A stretch of DNA of 64,000 nt from CAZSHG01 sp964606695 [NCBI: uncultured bacterium] (GCA_964606695.1 CAZSHG010000017.1:3757-67756); one strand, 5' to 3'; positions 18,050 to 26,748 are shown, numbered from the stretch's first letter. Program-made: numbers and translations. Notes: a model not told the origin generated them from the letters alone.

Positions 18050-18713
18050 TCACGGACTCCAAAAAGGACGCTATCCGGCGCGTATCTCCGGCAAAAAGGA
18101 AGAAATCCCCCTCGGCAATTTCAAAATCGATCTCGTCCGGGAAGGCCATTTTTACGAATCCCTGGTCTGTGTATCGTCGCGCTACAAAAAGAAAATCGAA
18201 TCCCTTGCCGCTCAAACCGAGTTCTGAGATTTTCTTGCCCACAAAATTTCCCGGGGCGAGGACTCTCACTACAGAAGTATCCGGCGAAAGGTCGATCTGT
18301 TCCGATTCTCTGAGTATAAGTCTTTCGGCGAGATTATGGCCGACTTCGTCTTCGGGCGTAACCACCATATCCACGCCAATTCTGCTGAATATCGCGCCCT
18401 GCTTCGGCGATGAAGCCCTCGCGACGATATACGGTATGCCCGCCTGTATCATGTATAAACACACGAGCAAAGCCGTCGAAAAATCATCTCCTATAGCGAC
18501 TACACCAGCCTGGAAGTTTCTTTTTTTAATTTCGGGCAAAAAGCTATCCCTATCGACGGCATCGATAATCAAGATTTCAGATACCATCGACCTTAAAGCC
18601 GTAGAACGTTTTTCATTACGCTCCATCACAACGACCTCTGCGCCCAATTCAGAAAGACGATTCGCGGCCGTATATCCAAATCTCCCCGCACCGACTATGA
18701 GTATCTTTTTCAT
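18042..18713 (-). CDS. ktrA: Potassium uptake regulatory subunit, TrkA/KtrA type
   Basis: A 223-residue cytoplasmic protein. The N-terminal RCK-N Rossmann domain has ILIVGAGRFGYTAANRL and an acidic residue at the end of beta2 (VVVMERNE), as expected for NAD(H) or ATP/ADP binding. The C-terminal RCK-C domain (about residues 140-223) is of TrkA_C type (VRVLAPGNFVGKKISELGL). It forms the gating ring of the channel encoded immediately upstream in transcription, with a gap of two bases. Length fits KtrA (single RCK) rather than the duplicated TrkA of enterics. Confidence 0.92.
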   Translation of the reverse strand: MKKILIVGAGRFGYTAANRLSELGAEVVVMERNEKRSTALRSMVSEILIIDAVDRDSFLPEIKKRNFQAGVVAIGDDFSTALLVCLYMIQAGIPYIVARASSPKQGAIFSRIGVDMVVTPEDEVGHNLAERLILRESEQIDLSPDTSVVRVLAPGNFVGKKISELGLSGKGFDFLFVARRYTDQGFVKMAFPDEIDFEIAEGDFFLFAGDTRRIASFLESVND

Positions 18714-18715
18714 AA

Positions 18716-20485
18716 CTATCCTACCGTAATTGTTTCTTCGATATATTCTAAACGTTTTTCTTTCATACGCCTTGACACGGCAAATAGGAAAGTAAGGGGT
18801 CCCACTCTGCCCATTAGCATTACTATCGTCAGAACGACCTTACTCGCGCTGGATAATTCAAAGGTCGGTCCCGTGGATAGGCCAACCGTGCCAAAAGCGC
18901 TAACGACCTCGAACAATATATCCAAAAACCGCCAATCCGGATGAGATTCGAGTTCAAAAACACATAACAGGAAAGTGCCCATGGAAATAACTATTAACGC
19001 CAGGACTATTATCATTGCCGAAACTGTTATTATCCCGGGCGCAATAGACCTGTTAAAAGCGTTCACTTTGTTTCTCCCGGATAATTTCGCTTTGACCGAC
19101 GCTATCACCACGCCAATAGTCGTGGTTTTTACACCGCCGCCGGTGGAACCCGGTGATGCACCTATAAACATAAGAATTATCAGGACGAGAAGCGAGGCCG
19201 GCGCCAGCGAGCCTATATCGACTGTGTTGAAACCCGCGGTTCTCGCGGTTACGGATTGGAAAAAGGAAGTCAATAGAGTAACCGGCCAATCGAATCCGAG
19301 AAAACTGTTATTGGTATCTCCGAAGAGTATCAACGCGACACCCGATAAAATCAACACCAGAGATATCGTAAGGACGAGTTTGGTCTGCAAGCTGAAATGC
19401 GAAACTTTACGTCTTTTTCTCTTAAAGGGACTGAATAAATACCTTCCGATGTCAGTAACGACGATAAAGCCCAATCCACCGATTATGATCAATCCCGCGA
19501 AAATAAAAGTCATTTTCCAATCCGTCGTAAACCTGGCTATGTTATCGTCCCAAAGAGAGAATCCCGCGTTGCAAAAGGCGCTGATAGAATGAAAGACCGA
19601 CCAGAAAGCCCGTGAGTTCATATCATGAGAATAGGGGCCGGATGAAAGATACATCAAAATACCGCCTATTATTTCCATTCCGATAGTAATTCCAATTATC
19701 GACGCCAGAAGGTTCTTTATTTTGCTGAAAACCTGCACGTTTAAGACGTCGCCAAGTAGCATTCTTTCGCGAAGGCCGAATTCCTGCCGGAAGACCAATG
19801 CGAAAAAAGTTCCGAATGTCATCAATCCAAGGCCACCGAACTGGATTAGAACCATGATAACGATATGGCCAAAACGTGTGAAAAACGTCCCGGTCGGAAC
19901 GACAATCAAACCCGTAACGCAGGTCGCTGAAGTTGAGGTAAATAATGCATCCACGAATTTGATATGGCCGCCTTTGGTAGCTCCCGGGAGAAGTAGTAAC
20001 ACGGTTCCAATCGAGATTAATATGAGGAAACTCGCGACAAACAGCGCCGCTGGAGGTAACGGCAAACTCGCCATACGTGCATTTATCCGCCCTACCTCTA
20101 CTAAAAGCTCGATAAGGATATATGCCTGCATGAGAACGATATAGATTTTAGTAACGCCTACGAGATTCAATTGGTTGAGAATATATTTGTAACCGATATC
20201 AGTCAAAAGGAGCCTTGCGATAAGCAGTTGGGAAACGAAGAGAAGAATCAGGACGTATTGGACGGGATGTTCCTTGATATATTTCCACCAATTGCGGGTG
20301 ATGAAAAGGCGCGCAAAGGCGTTGATTATGAAAAGCGCGATGATAACGGCGTCGAGGATGTAGAAAACGCGAATGAAATTCTCCGGCAGACCAAATCCGC
20401 TTTTCCCGATAAGGGAAACTACCGCGAGCACCGCCACGACCATCATAGCTATATTTAAGCGTTTTAATATTTGTTTTCTCTGCAT
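18716..20485 (-). CDS. ktrB: Potassium transporter membrane subunit, TrkH/KtrB family
   Basis: A 589-residue membrane protein with four pore-type M1-P-M2 repeats. Selectivity-filter loops with the conserved glycine are visible (TSTSATCVTGL, SAFCNAGFSL, TARTAGFNTVD, SAFGTVGLS). Compared with KtrB (about 450 residues) it has an N-terminal extension with about three extra membrane helices (residues 15-120), as seen in TrkH/KtrB proteins of several phyla. A TTG two codons upstream also opens the frame, but the ATG at 20483-20485 is placed correctly behind GGTGAG. It imports K+, probably coupled to Na+ or H+, with the RCK subunit encoded next. Confidence 0.92.
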   Translation of the reverse strand: MQRKQILKRLNIAMMVVAVLAVVSLIGKSGFGLPENFIRVFYILDAVIIALFIINAFARLFITRNWWKYIKEHPVQYVLILLFVSQLLIARLLLTDIGYKYILNQLNLVGVTKIYIVLMQAYILIELLVEVGRINARMASLPLPPAALFVASFLILISIGTVLLLLPGATKGGHIKFVDALFTSTSATCVTGLIVVPTGTFFTRFGHIVIMVLIQFGGLGLMTFGTFFALVFRQEFGLRERMLLGDVLNVQVFSKIKNLLASIIGITIGMEIIGGILMYLSSGPYSHDMNSRAFWSVFHSISAFCNAGFSLWDDNIARFTTDWKMTFIFAGLIIIGGLGFIVVTDIGRYLFSPFKRKRRKVSHFSLQTKLVLTISLVLILSGVALILFGDTNNSFLGFDWPVTLLTSFFQSVTARTAGFNTVDIGSLAPASLLVLIILMFIGASPGSTGGGVKTTTIGVVIASVKAKLSGRNKVNAFNRSIAPGIITVSAMIIVLALIVISMGTFLLCVFELESHPDWRFLDILFEVVSAFGTVGLSTGPTFELSSASKVVLTIVMLMGRVGPLTFLFAVSRRMKEKRLEYIEETITVG

Positions 20486-20645
20486 TTTCAACTCACCGGA
20501 TAAATATTAAATTTAGTCGATAGCTTTGTGATACGCAAGGGAGAAAACGAAACCTCATGTAATTCACTCTGGACTATAAATGACCAACCGGTTCGGGCTT
20601 GTCGATTTCAAAAAGAAACATCTTAGCCCAATATAACAAAGTTAG

Positions 20646-20675
20646 TTGAAAAAGGGCGACATTCAGCCGCCCTTT
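20646..20675 (-). terminator. Rho-independent terminator of the ammonia-lyase gene
   Basis: AAAGGGCG (20651-20658) pairs with CGCCCTTT (20668-20675) around a nine-base loop. On the minus strand the stem is followed by a T run. It lies 24 bases beyond the stop of the ammonia-lyase gene. Confidence 0.8.
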
Positions 20676-20698
20676 GATTATTCTATTTTTTTGGCTTT

Positions 20699-22222
20699 TT
20701 ACTCGAGTTCGCCGACAGTCTTTTCGACCTCTTCCAGGATTTCGCATGACCTGACTAACTCTTTCATCGCGTTGTGATCCGGGTATAGCGGTCTGTCTTC
20801 ATCGAGGTAATCCACATGACGCCTGATGACTTCCTTTGCCTTGCGGACACCGATACCCGACATGAAATTACGGAAATCCAGAGCCTGTGCCGCCGCCATG
20901 AATTCGATTCCCAACACGCCGTAGGCGTTATCCAGGATAGTCCCGTTTTTCAGAGCCGTGTTCATTCCCATGCTCACGAAATCTTCCTGATCGGCGGCGG
21001 CAGGTATCGATTGTATCGAAGCTGGAACCGACATAATACGCTGTTCGACTATTTGCATACACGCGGTATATTGGCTGAGCATCAACCCGGAGAACATACC
21101 CGCGCCTTTAGTCAGGAAAGGCGGTAATCCCGCGCTAAGTGCAGGATTAAGCAATCTATTCAGCCTGCGTTCGGACATAACACTTGCCATTGTAATCGCC
21201 GCGCCCACCATATCCATCGGTAGGCTTACGGGAGTCCCCTGGAAGTTGGCACCGGTAATAGTTAGTTTCTCGTCGGGGAAGAAAACGGGATTGTCCCCGA
21301 CGCCATTCAATTCTATTTCTACCTGCGAACGCGCCCAGTCGAGGGCGTCGTGAACCGCGCCCAGCACCTGCGGTGTCGATCGCATCGAATAAGCGTCCTG
21401 CACGCGGCATTTCAATTTACCTGTGAGCAGATCGCTTCCATCCATACATTTCATAAGATTACGGGAGGATTTAACCGCCCCGCTAAAACCACGCGCTCGA
21501 TGTAGTTTTTCGTTATACGGTTTCATATTCGCGAATAAGGATTCGAGTGTCATCGCGCAGGCTATTTCCGCATGTTTAAGCCATTTATAAAAATCAAACA
21601 GGTGTATCGCGCTCATTGCCGTGAGAAGGTTCGAGCCGTTGATAATGGCTAAGCCGTCTCTGGCTTTTAAGCCCGGTATCTCTATTCCGGCTTTTTCCAT
21701 AGCGGCTTTTCCATGAAGGCGTTCCCCCTTATAAAAGGCCTCACCTTCGCCCATCATAAGCAGAGCGATCTGCGACATAGGAGCGAGGTCTCCGCTTGCG
21801 CCCACAGAACCTTTTGAACATACTACCGGCGTAACTCCCTTGTTTAACATCTCTACCAACGTCTTTGTGATAATCGGACTGCAACCCGAATTTCCGTGGG
21901 CATGGACGTTTATTCTCCCGGCCATTGCACCACGAACATGCTCGATTGGCGCCGGTTCGCCTATGCCCGCGGCATGATTATAAATAAGGAACTTCTGGAA
22001 CTGTTTTATTTGCTCGTCATCCAGGACGACTTCCGAAAAATCGCCTATTCCGGTATTGACTCCATACATTATTTCTCGCGCCTGGATTTTTTCTTCCAGA
22101 AGCGCTCTGCATTTGATTATTCTATTTTCAGCTTCCGTCGCGAGTTCAACCTCCTCGCACTCGCGGGCTATTGAAACGAGTTTTTTAATCGTAAGGTGGT
22201 TACCATCGAGAACGATAGGCAT
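20699..22222 (-). CDS. hutH: Histidine/aromatic amino-acid ammonia-lyase (MIO enzyme)
   Basis: A 507-residue member of the MIO family. The autocatalytic cofactor triad Ala-Ser-Gly is at 142-144 (GSVGASGDLAPM). Other active-site landmarks are Tyr53 in MYGVNTGIG, QDAYSMRSTPQV, and QEDFVSMG near the C-terminus, all HAL-like. At the substrate-selectivity position, histidine lyases usually read SHAAG, but here it reads NHAAG (Asn82-His83). No urocanase, imidazolonepropionase or formiminotransferase gene is near. Histidine deamination to urocanate is the default call; another amino acid or an aminomutase reaction cannot be excluded. It is transcribed alone and ends at a good terminator. Confidence 0.85.
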   Translation of the reverse strand: MPIVLDGNHLTIKKLVSIARECEEVELATEAENRIIKCRALLEEKIQAREIMYGVNTGIGDFSEVVLDDEQIKQFQKFLIYNHAAGIGEPAPIEHVRGAMAGRINVHAHGNSGCSPIITKTLVEMLNKGVTPVVCSKGSVGASGDLAPMSQIALLMMGEGEAFYKGERLHGKAAMEKAGIEIPGLKARDGLAIINGSNLLTAMSAIHLFDFYKWLKHAEIACAMTLESLFANMKPYNEKLHRARGFSGAVKSSRNLMKCMDGSDLLTGKLKCRVQDAYSMRSTPQVLGAVHDALDWARSQVEIELNGVGDNPVFFPDEKLTITGANFQGTPVSLPMDMVGAAITMASVMSERRLNRLLNPALSAGLPPFLTKGAGMFSGLMLSQYTACMQIVEQRIMSVPASIQSIPAAADQEDFVSMGMNTALKNGTILDNAYGVLGIEFMAAAQALDFRNFMSGIGVRKAKEVIRRHVDYLDEDRPLYPDHNAMKELVRSCEILEEVEKTVGELE

Positions 22223-22422
22223 TTCTTTCCTTTCGGTTTCTTAATTAAGTAAATTTATAGTAGGAATATTCGCCCCCATAGGTCGGACGGGTATGAATAA
22301 CTACGGATAGCGGATTTTATGTTTTCTCTTATCGAACATAAAAGGTCTCATTATTTCAGCTATACTATATCGATAGCCATTCCAACTTTCAAGTTAAAAT
22401 TCGGCATCGTCGCCGGCATCGA

Positions 22423-22830
22423 CTACTCCTGCTCGATTCTTTCCAGTGTTTCGTTTATTTTCCCGGCCTTATGGCGTTCATCCTGAGATTGTATATACTT
22501 AGATACGATATCGACATGGGATTTACTTACCGAAATAACACCGAAATCGGTTCGCCAGATGATTTTTTCGTCTCGTCCCATACCGGCGACCAATTCAGAT
22601 GTCGAATCCGTAAGGAGTTTCACTATATCGTCTGGAGCGACATTGGGCGGCACCTGTGTTAAAATATGAACATGATCGGGCAAAAATTCTATAGCCAGCA
22701 CAGCGCCGCCGAAACCTTCTATTTCCTCTTCCAGTCTGGCTTGAACCACCTGAGCGGTCAGTTTATGCAATTTTCCCTCGCTATTATCCATCTTCATAAT
22801 TATATGATAAATCAGTTCAGAAAAAGGCAT
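22423..22830 (-). CDS. Y1 (IS200/RAYT-like) HUH transposase-family protein
   Basis: A 135-residue single-domain protein of the Y1_Tnp family. The HUH pair is His53-x-His55 in LPDHVHIL, and the nucleophile Tyr112 lies in VDIVSKYIQSQDERHK, so all catalytic residues are present. No transposon ends, hairpin-flanked subterminal repeats or partner tnpB gene are seen on either side. The gene starts at an ATG overlapping the stop of the upstream membrane-protein gene by one base (TGATG), with GGAGG just before it. It therefore looks like a resident RAYT-type gene in a two-gene operon rather than an insertion sequence. A GTG three bases earlier is a less likely start. Confidence 0.82.
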   Translation of the reverse strand: MPFSELIYHIIMKMDNSEGKLHKLTAQVVQARLEEEIEGFGGAVLAIEFLPDHVHILTQVPPNVAPDDIVKLLTDSTSELVAGMGRDEKIIWRTDFGVISVSKSHVDIVSKYIQSQDERHKAGKINETLERIEQE

Positions 22831-23522
22831 CACGCCCCTCCTTTATTTTTAGCTCTATTTAACATTTGCTCCGAAGCGAGTCTGCAAGCGACAGTTCCCG
22901 GATATTCGACCATTATCTTCTTGCACAACAATTCGAATCTTTTGTCATTCGGGAACTTATCCCTGAACAGCTCCAGAAGGTGAGTATATGCCTGAAGTTT
23001 GACAGCATTATCATTTGATGTCCGCGCAATCAGAGCATATTGATTGAGCGCGGCCTTGTAATCGCACATTTCCAGTCTGTAGATTTCTGCAATTCTAAGC
23101 CGCGGCCTTTCGTCTTCTCCGCCTCGTTCACTATATTCGTGTCTATACCTGTTAATAGCTTCGACATATTTTCCTCTGGCAACCAGGGCTTCGATATCGG
23201 AAAAATCGTCTGCCTGTATTTCATCGGTATTGTGCCCCAGGTAGAAGGATCGGGCACTGTTAGTGGCCGCAAGGATAAGTCGGATTGCCCCCATGAATCC
23301 AAAATACATAGCGATGATTACGAGCCATCTAACTTCAGGTTCGATATTATTGACTGCGGCGGCAATACTACCTATTGCCATCAGCGGTATTAAAACAGAA
23401 ACATAAATAAATGTCCCGAGGATATATAAAAACGCCATCAATTTGCGATCATCCGGATCGGTTCCGAGAAGAGCGTCCTTGATTTTTGTCGGCCAATCTT
23501 TTAAATTAGATTTAGTTCTCAT
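22830..23522 (-). CDS. Two-helix membrane protein with TPR-like cytoplasmic domain
   Basis: A 230-residue protein of unknown function. Two hydrophobic helices lie at about residues 30-55 (FLYILGTFIYVSVLIPLMAIG) and 64-88 (WLVIIAMYFGFMGAIRLILAA). A helical region from about 105 to 220 follows, with TPR-like spacing (VARGKYVEAINRYRHEY, then YKAALNQYALIAR, then AYTHLLELFRDKFP). This suggests a membrane-anchored scaffold. It is followed with a one-base overlap by the Y1 transposase-family gene. No signal peptide cleavage site or catalytic motif is visible. Confidence 0.7.
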   Translation of the reverse strand: MRTKSNLKDWPTKIKDALLGTDPDDRKLMAFLYILGTFIYVSVLIPLMAIGSIAAAVNNIEPEVRWLVIIAMYFGFMGAIRLILAATNSARSFYLGHNTDEIQADDFSDIEALVARGKYVEAINRYRHEYSERGGEDERPRLRIAEIYRLEMCDYKAALNQYALIARTSNDNAVKLQAYTHLLELFRDKFPNDKRFELLCKKIMVEYPGTVACRLASEQMLNRAKNKGGA

Positions 23523-23552
23523 AAGAAGTTAAATTTAATAAAGGAGTTCGTT

Positions 23553-24242
23553 ATGGTCAAGGTAAAATGGTTAGGGCACTCGGCATTTGAAATTAAAAAC
23601 GATAAATTCGTTTTGCTGATCGATCCGTTTCTGACTGGAAATCCAAAAGCGGCAGTGGAAGCCAAAGACCTTAGCGCGGATTTTATCCTCCTGACACACG
23701 GTCACGGCGATCACGTCGGAGACGGTTTTAACATCGCAAAACGTTGTGGTTCGACAATAATCGCGCCGAATGAACTCGCCGTTTACGCAGGTCAGAAAGG
23801 TTTGAAGAATCATCCTATGCATATTGGCGGCGGTTTCGATTTTCCTTTCGGTAGGGTCAAATTAACCCCGGCTCTCCACGGAAGCGCGATTGTCGAAAAT
23901 GACGGAACGATAGTCTATACCGGTATGCCCTGCGGGTTCCTGATAAAGATCGACGGTAAAACAATCTATCATGCTGGCGATACGGCACTTCAAGCCGAAA
24001 TGGAATTTCTCGGCGAATTCGAGGATATCGATCTGGCGTTATTGCCGATTGGAGATAATTTCACGATGGGGCCTCGCGACGCCGCAATAGCAGTGGATAT
24101 GATCGAACCAAAAATGGTCGTTCCAATGCATTACGGCACCTGGCCTCCAATAGATGCATCGCCGCAGGATTTCGCAGATATGGTAGAAACACCTGACGTA
24201 GAGGTTAAAATTGTCCAACCGGGCGAAACGGTAACATTATAA
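23553..24242 (+). CDS. UPF0173 family metal-dependent hydrolase
   Basis: A 229-residue metallo-beta-lactamase-fold protein of the UPF0173 family. It begins VKWLGHSAFEI, has the metal-binding HGHGDHVGD (near residue 49), then the further ligands PALHGSA, YHAGDTA and PMHYGTWPP. Length and motif order are those of the family across bacteria and archaea. The reaction is not known. AAAGGAG precedes the ATG by six bases. It is monocistronic and is followed by a GC-rich hairpin and two minus-strand tRNA genes. Confidence 0.92.
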   Translation: MVKVKWLGHSAFEIKNDKFVLLIDPFLTGNPKAAVEAKDLSADFILLTHGHGDHVGDGFNIAKRCGSTIIAPNELAVYAGQKGLKNHPMHIGGGFDFPFGRVKLTPALHGSAIVENDGTIVYTGMPCGFLIKIDGKTIYHAGDTALQAEMEFLGEFEDIDLALLPIGDNFTMGPRDAAIAVDMIEPKMVVPMHYGTWPPIDASPQDFADMVETPDVEVKIVQPGETVTL

Positions 24243-24244
24243 GA

Positions 24245-24266
24245 AAGGCGGCAATAGCGCCGCCTT
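24245..24266. terminator. GC-rich hairpin after the UPF0173 gene
   Basis: AAGGCGGC (24245-24252) pairs perfectly with GCCGCCTT (24259-24266) around a six-base loop. It lies three bases after the UPF0173 stop and just beyond the 3' end of tRNA-Thr, so it could stop transcription from both sides. The T run is poor on both strands. Confidence 0.5.
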
Positions 24267-24273
24267 CAAACTA

Positions 24274-24346
24274 AGCCAGCAAACGGACTCGAACCGTTGA
24301 CCTGCTCATTACGAGTGAGCTGCTCTACCAACTGAGCTATGCTGGC
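24274..24346 (-). tRNA. tRNA-Thr (anticodon CGT)
   Basis: A 73-nt cloverleaf. Acceptor GCCAGCA pairs with TGCTGGC, the D arm is GCTC/GAGC, the anticodon stem is GCTCA/TGAGC around CTCGTAA, and the T arm is AACGG/CCGTT around TTCGAGT. Discriminator base U. CCA is not encoded (TAG follows on the minus strand), unlike the neighbouring tRNA-Phe and tRNA-Pro. Confidence 0.96.
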
Positions 24347-24382
24347 GTATTTCAAAAAAGACCCGTTCAGGGTCTCCTAAAA

Positions 24383-24458
<76 letters not shown>

Positions 24459-24482
24459 ATGTTCGAAAAAGAGCGAATTTCA

Positions 24483-24511
24483 ATAATATATTCCGAAACC
24501 CGGACTGTCAA
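24483..24511 (-). promoter_or_regulatory. Promoter of the tRNA-Phe/tRNA-Thr transcript
   Basis: On the minus strand TTGACA (24506-24511), 17 bases, then TATTAT (24483-24488), ending 24 bases before the first base of tRNA-Phe. The -35 hexamer and the spacing are ideal. Confidence 0.65.
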
Positions 24512-24627
24512 GATATTTTTAGCATAAATAAAGTTCCAACGCGGTCGTGTCTCGTCAAACGCTAAATGGAGATGTTCTCAAGCGTTTTCGTGCGCTATAT
24601 CCCGAAATATCCGGTGAAACGATGAAT

Positions 24628-25446
24628 TTATATTGCCTCGAGGCTTCCCTTCATGAAGGGAACGTCCAAAACCATGACCATAGCCCCGGAATGTTTGTTT
24701 AAATCGCCTGTGATGGTCTCGATTTTGGCTACGATGTCTTCAACTTCATCGGCCGGTATCGTCGTGATTATCGTTCGATGATAATCTCCCTGCGAACCGA
24801 GAAAATTAATAAAATCAGCAAAAAGGGGAACTCTGGACAACATACGACCCATGCTTGTAGATTCGATAACAGCCGCGCCTCTTAAACCGAGTTCTACGAA
24901 AAGTTCGATAATAGAAGTGGTCATATCCTCGCCCTGAACGACTAATAGAAGCAACTTCCTTTCGCACGTCTCGACCCTGCATTCCCCTGCGCAATGACGC
25001 ATGAATTCCTCGAAAAGAGCTGTTTGGGTCGGAGCGGCGATTAGAGCTCGGCGAACCGACTCTTCCCGAAGAACTAAGGAGACCTCGGCCAGGAGTTTTA
25101 CGTGCCCTTCAGGTTTGTCAGCGGGGCCTACTATGTAACATAACAAATGGACTTTCCTATTATCTACCGCGTCGAAATTAACTCCTTTGCGGGATACCGC
25201 CAGCCCCATGAGGAATTCGTCCATACCCTCGAATTTACAATGCGGGATCGCAAATCCTCCTCCGAAACCGGTCGAACCAAGAGATTCCCTTTCCATAAAT
25301 GCCCCGGCGATTTCATCGACACCTATTCCTTTCATCTCGGGCTGTTGTGCGAGGATTTCGGAAAGCTCCTGAATGACAGCCCGTTTTTTCCTCGATTTGA
25401 GTGAGGGAATGCAAAGCGCTTTTTTCAAAATTTCGAACGTATCCAT
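24628..25446 (-). CDS. PTS EIIA (PtsN-type) domain fused to a PII-like domain
   Basis: A 272-residue cytoplasmic protein. Residues 1-150 form an EIIA of nitrogen/fructose type with the phospho-accepting His69 in FAIPHCKFEG. The C-terminal part (about 163-272) has the ferredoxin-like beta-alpha-beta pattern of PII/CutA-type sensors: LLLVVQGEDMTTSIIELFVE, then GLRGAAVIESTSMGR, then RTIITTIPADEVEDIV. No EIIB/EIIC is present, so this is a regulator, not a sugar transporter. It follows the cation/proton antiporter gene by seven bases and probably tunes that transporter. PtsN control of K+ transport and EIIA-like proteins beside antiporters are known. The PII-like assignment is by pattern only. Confidence 0.8.
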   Translation of the reverse strand: MDTFEILKKALCIPSLKSRKKRAVIQELSEILAQQPEMKGIGVDEIAGAFMERESLGSTGFGGGFAIPHCKFEGMDEFLMGLAVSRKGVNFDAVDNRKVHLLCYIVGPADKPEGHVKLLAEVSLVLREESVRRALIAAPTQTALFEEFMRHCAGECRVETCERKLLLLVVQGEDMTTSIIELFVELGLRGAAVIESTSMGRMLSRVPLFADFINFLGSQGDYHRTIITTIPADEVEDIVAKIETITGDLNKHSGAMVMVLDVPFMKGSLEAI

Positions 25447-25453
25447 GATTCTC

Positions 25454-26701
25454 CTAAATATCCGCTCCCTTTATTATACCGTGTTTTGATAAAGGCGGGC
25501 CCACGAGTTCGTTTATCAAAACCGCGAACAAGACTATATTGACCATCTGGTTGAATATCATTTTTATTTCGGCGGGCGATCCCAGATAGAATCTCGTAGT
25601 CTGCATGAACAGGACAAGGCCTATCGCCACTCCGGCTTGCGGAAGCATAGAGAGACCAAGATTGTCCCGGATTCTTCTATCCGATTTTGCGGAGACCGCG
25701 CCCAGCCAAACTCCGCCGTATTTTCCAACAGCCCTCGAAAAGACATAAACCGCACCCCAGAGTAAAACTTCTTTGCTACCGATAATAGCGAGCTTCAATT
25801 CCGTGCCGGCTATAGCGAAAAAAGCGGCGTATAGCGGCGGAGTGAGCGGCGAAAGCGACCGTAACGCCCGAATTCCCCTGCGCGAAACGTTGATAAGAAC
25901 CGCGCCGGCCATCATATTGGCCAGAAGCGGAGAGAGGTGCAACGTTATCGAAATCGCGGTTATCAGCAGGATCATTCCCAATGAGAGTATCAGAATCTCG
26001 TTCTGGTTGGTCTTTTTGTAAGTGAGGAAATGCAGTCCCAGGCCGCCAAAAAGCCCGACTAAGAGCGATAATCCTATCTCCGCGAAAGCGTGGTCTATGA
26101 TGTTTCCAACGCCGGGCGTTTCGATGCCTCCTCCGGCATAATTGGTTGCAAAAGCGAAAGCCGTCGCGAACAGAATTACACAACCGGCGTCATCGAGAGC
26201 CACTACTCCATAAAGGGTATCGACGAAATCGCCTCTGGCGCGGAGTTCCTGGATAATAACTACAGTAGCCGCAGGAGCGGTTGCGCTGGCTATCGCACCG
26301 AGTAGTATCGAATATACCAGCGGGAACTTGAATATGTATAACGCCGCACTAACGACCAAAAAGGTTATGACAAGCTGAATAACTGTAATGATTACGATAT
26401 TGCCACCCAGGCGTTTCAATTTCTCCCGATTGAATTCTCCGCCGATCGTTATAGCTATAATACCTAACGCAATATCCGTAATAGTCCGTAGCGTCGCCGT
26501 CATCTTGACATGAACCAGCCCGGTAACCGAATCTCCGAGCAACAATCCCGCTACGATATAGCCGGTAACCGCAGGAAGTTTGAATCTTTGAGCTAATTTG
26601 CCGAGAAAATAACCTCCGACCAGCAGAATACCCACACTGAATATGATATGCTGGTTGAAGGTATCGCGAATCGCGACGATTATGTCCATGACAGAATTCA
26701 T
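25454..26701 (-). CDS. Cation/proton antiporter (CPA2/Na-H exchanger family)
   Basis: A 415-residue membrane protein with 11 to 13 predicted helices and no C-terminal TrkA-N domain. Recognisable phrases are GYIVAGLLLGDSVTG near residue 45, GAIASATAPAATVVII near 138, and VVALDDAGCVILFA near 167. The last supplies the paired acidic residues of the ion site (Asp-Asp). Such exchangers swap Na+ or K+ for H+. The regulator that such proteins usually carry as a tail may here be the EIIA/PII-like protein encoded seven bases downstream. An internal ATG at codon 5 is an alternative start. Confidence 0.88.
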   Translation of the reverse strand: MNSVMDIIVAIRDTFNQHIIFSVGILLVGGYFLGKLAQRFKLPAVTGYIVAGLLLGDSVTGLVHVKMTATLRTITDIALGIIAITIGGEFNREKLKRLGGNIVIITVIQLVITFLVVSAALYIFKFPLVYSILLGAIASATAPAATVVIIQELRARGDFVDTLYGVVALDDAGCVILFATAFAFATNYAGGGIETPGVGNIIDHAFAEIGLSLLVGLFGGLGLHFLTYKKTNQNEILILSLGMILLITAISITLHLSPLLANMMAGAVLINVSRRGIRALRSLSPLTPPLYAAFFAIAGTELKLAIIGSKEVLLWGAVYVFSRAVGKYGGVWLGAVSAKSDRRIRDNLGLSMLPQAGVAIGLVLFMQTTRFYLGSPAEIKMIFNQMVNIVLFAVLINELVGPPLSKHGIIKGADI

Positions 26702-26706
26702 TGAAT

Positions 26707-26748
26707 AAAACTAACTAACTAACTTTATTTTGGCAAGTAGTTAGTTTT
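26707..26748. repeat. Inverted repeat in the antiporter 5' region
   Basis: AAAACTAACTA (26707-26717) and TAGTTAGTTTT (26738-26748) form an 11-bp perfect inverted repeat. It lies just upstream of the antiporter start on the minus strand and contains a run of ACTA repeats. It could be a leader hairpin of the antiporter mRNA or an operator. Confidence 0.5.

Noticed and set aside
18975-19592. 205-codon frame opposite ktrB, and similar long frames opposite PFOR (57057-57647), the kinase (2677-3276) and V-ATPase A/B
   Set aside because: Mirror frames of well-supported genes with no start signals or family patterns.
20492-20698. Gene in the gap between ktrB start and ammonia-lyase end
   Set aside because: Only a terminator and A+T-rich probable promoter sequence are seen; no frame with a ribosome-binding site.
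22223-22422. IS ends or a small RNA in the 200-base gap between the ammonia-lyase and Y1 genes
   Set aside because: No inverted or direct repeats of note and no recognisable RNA landmarks; probably the ammonia-lyase promoter region.
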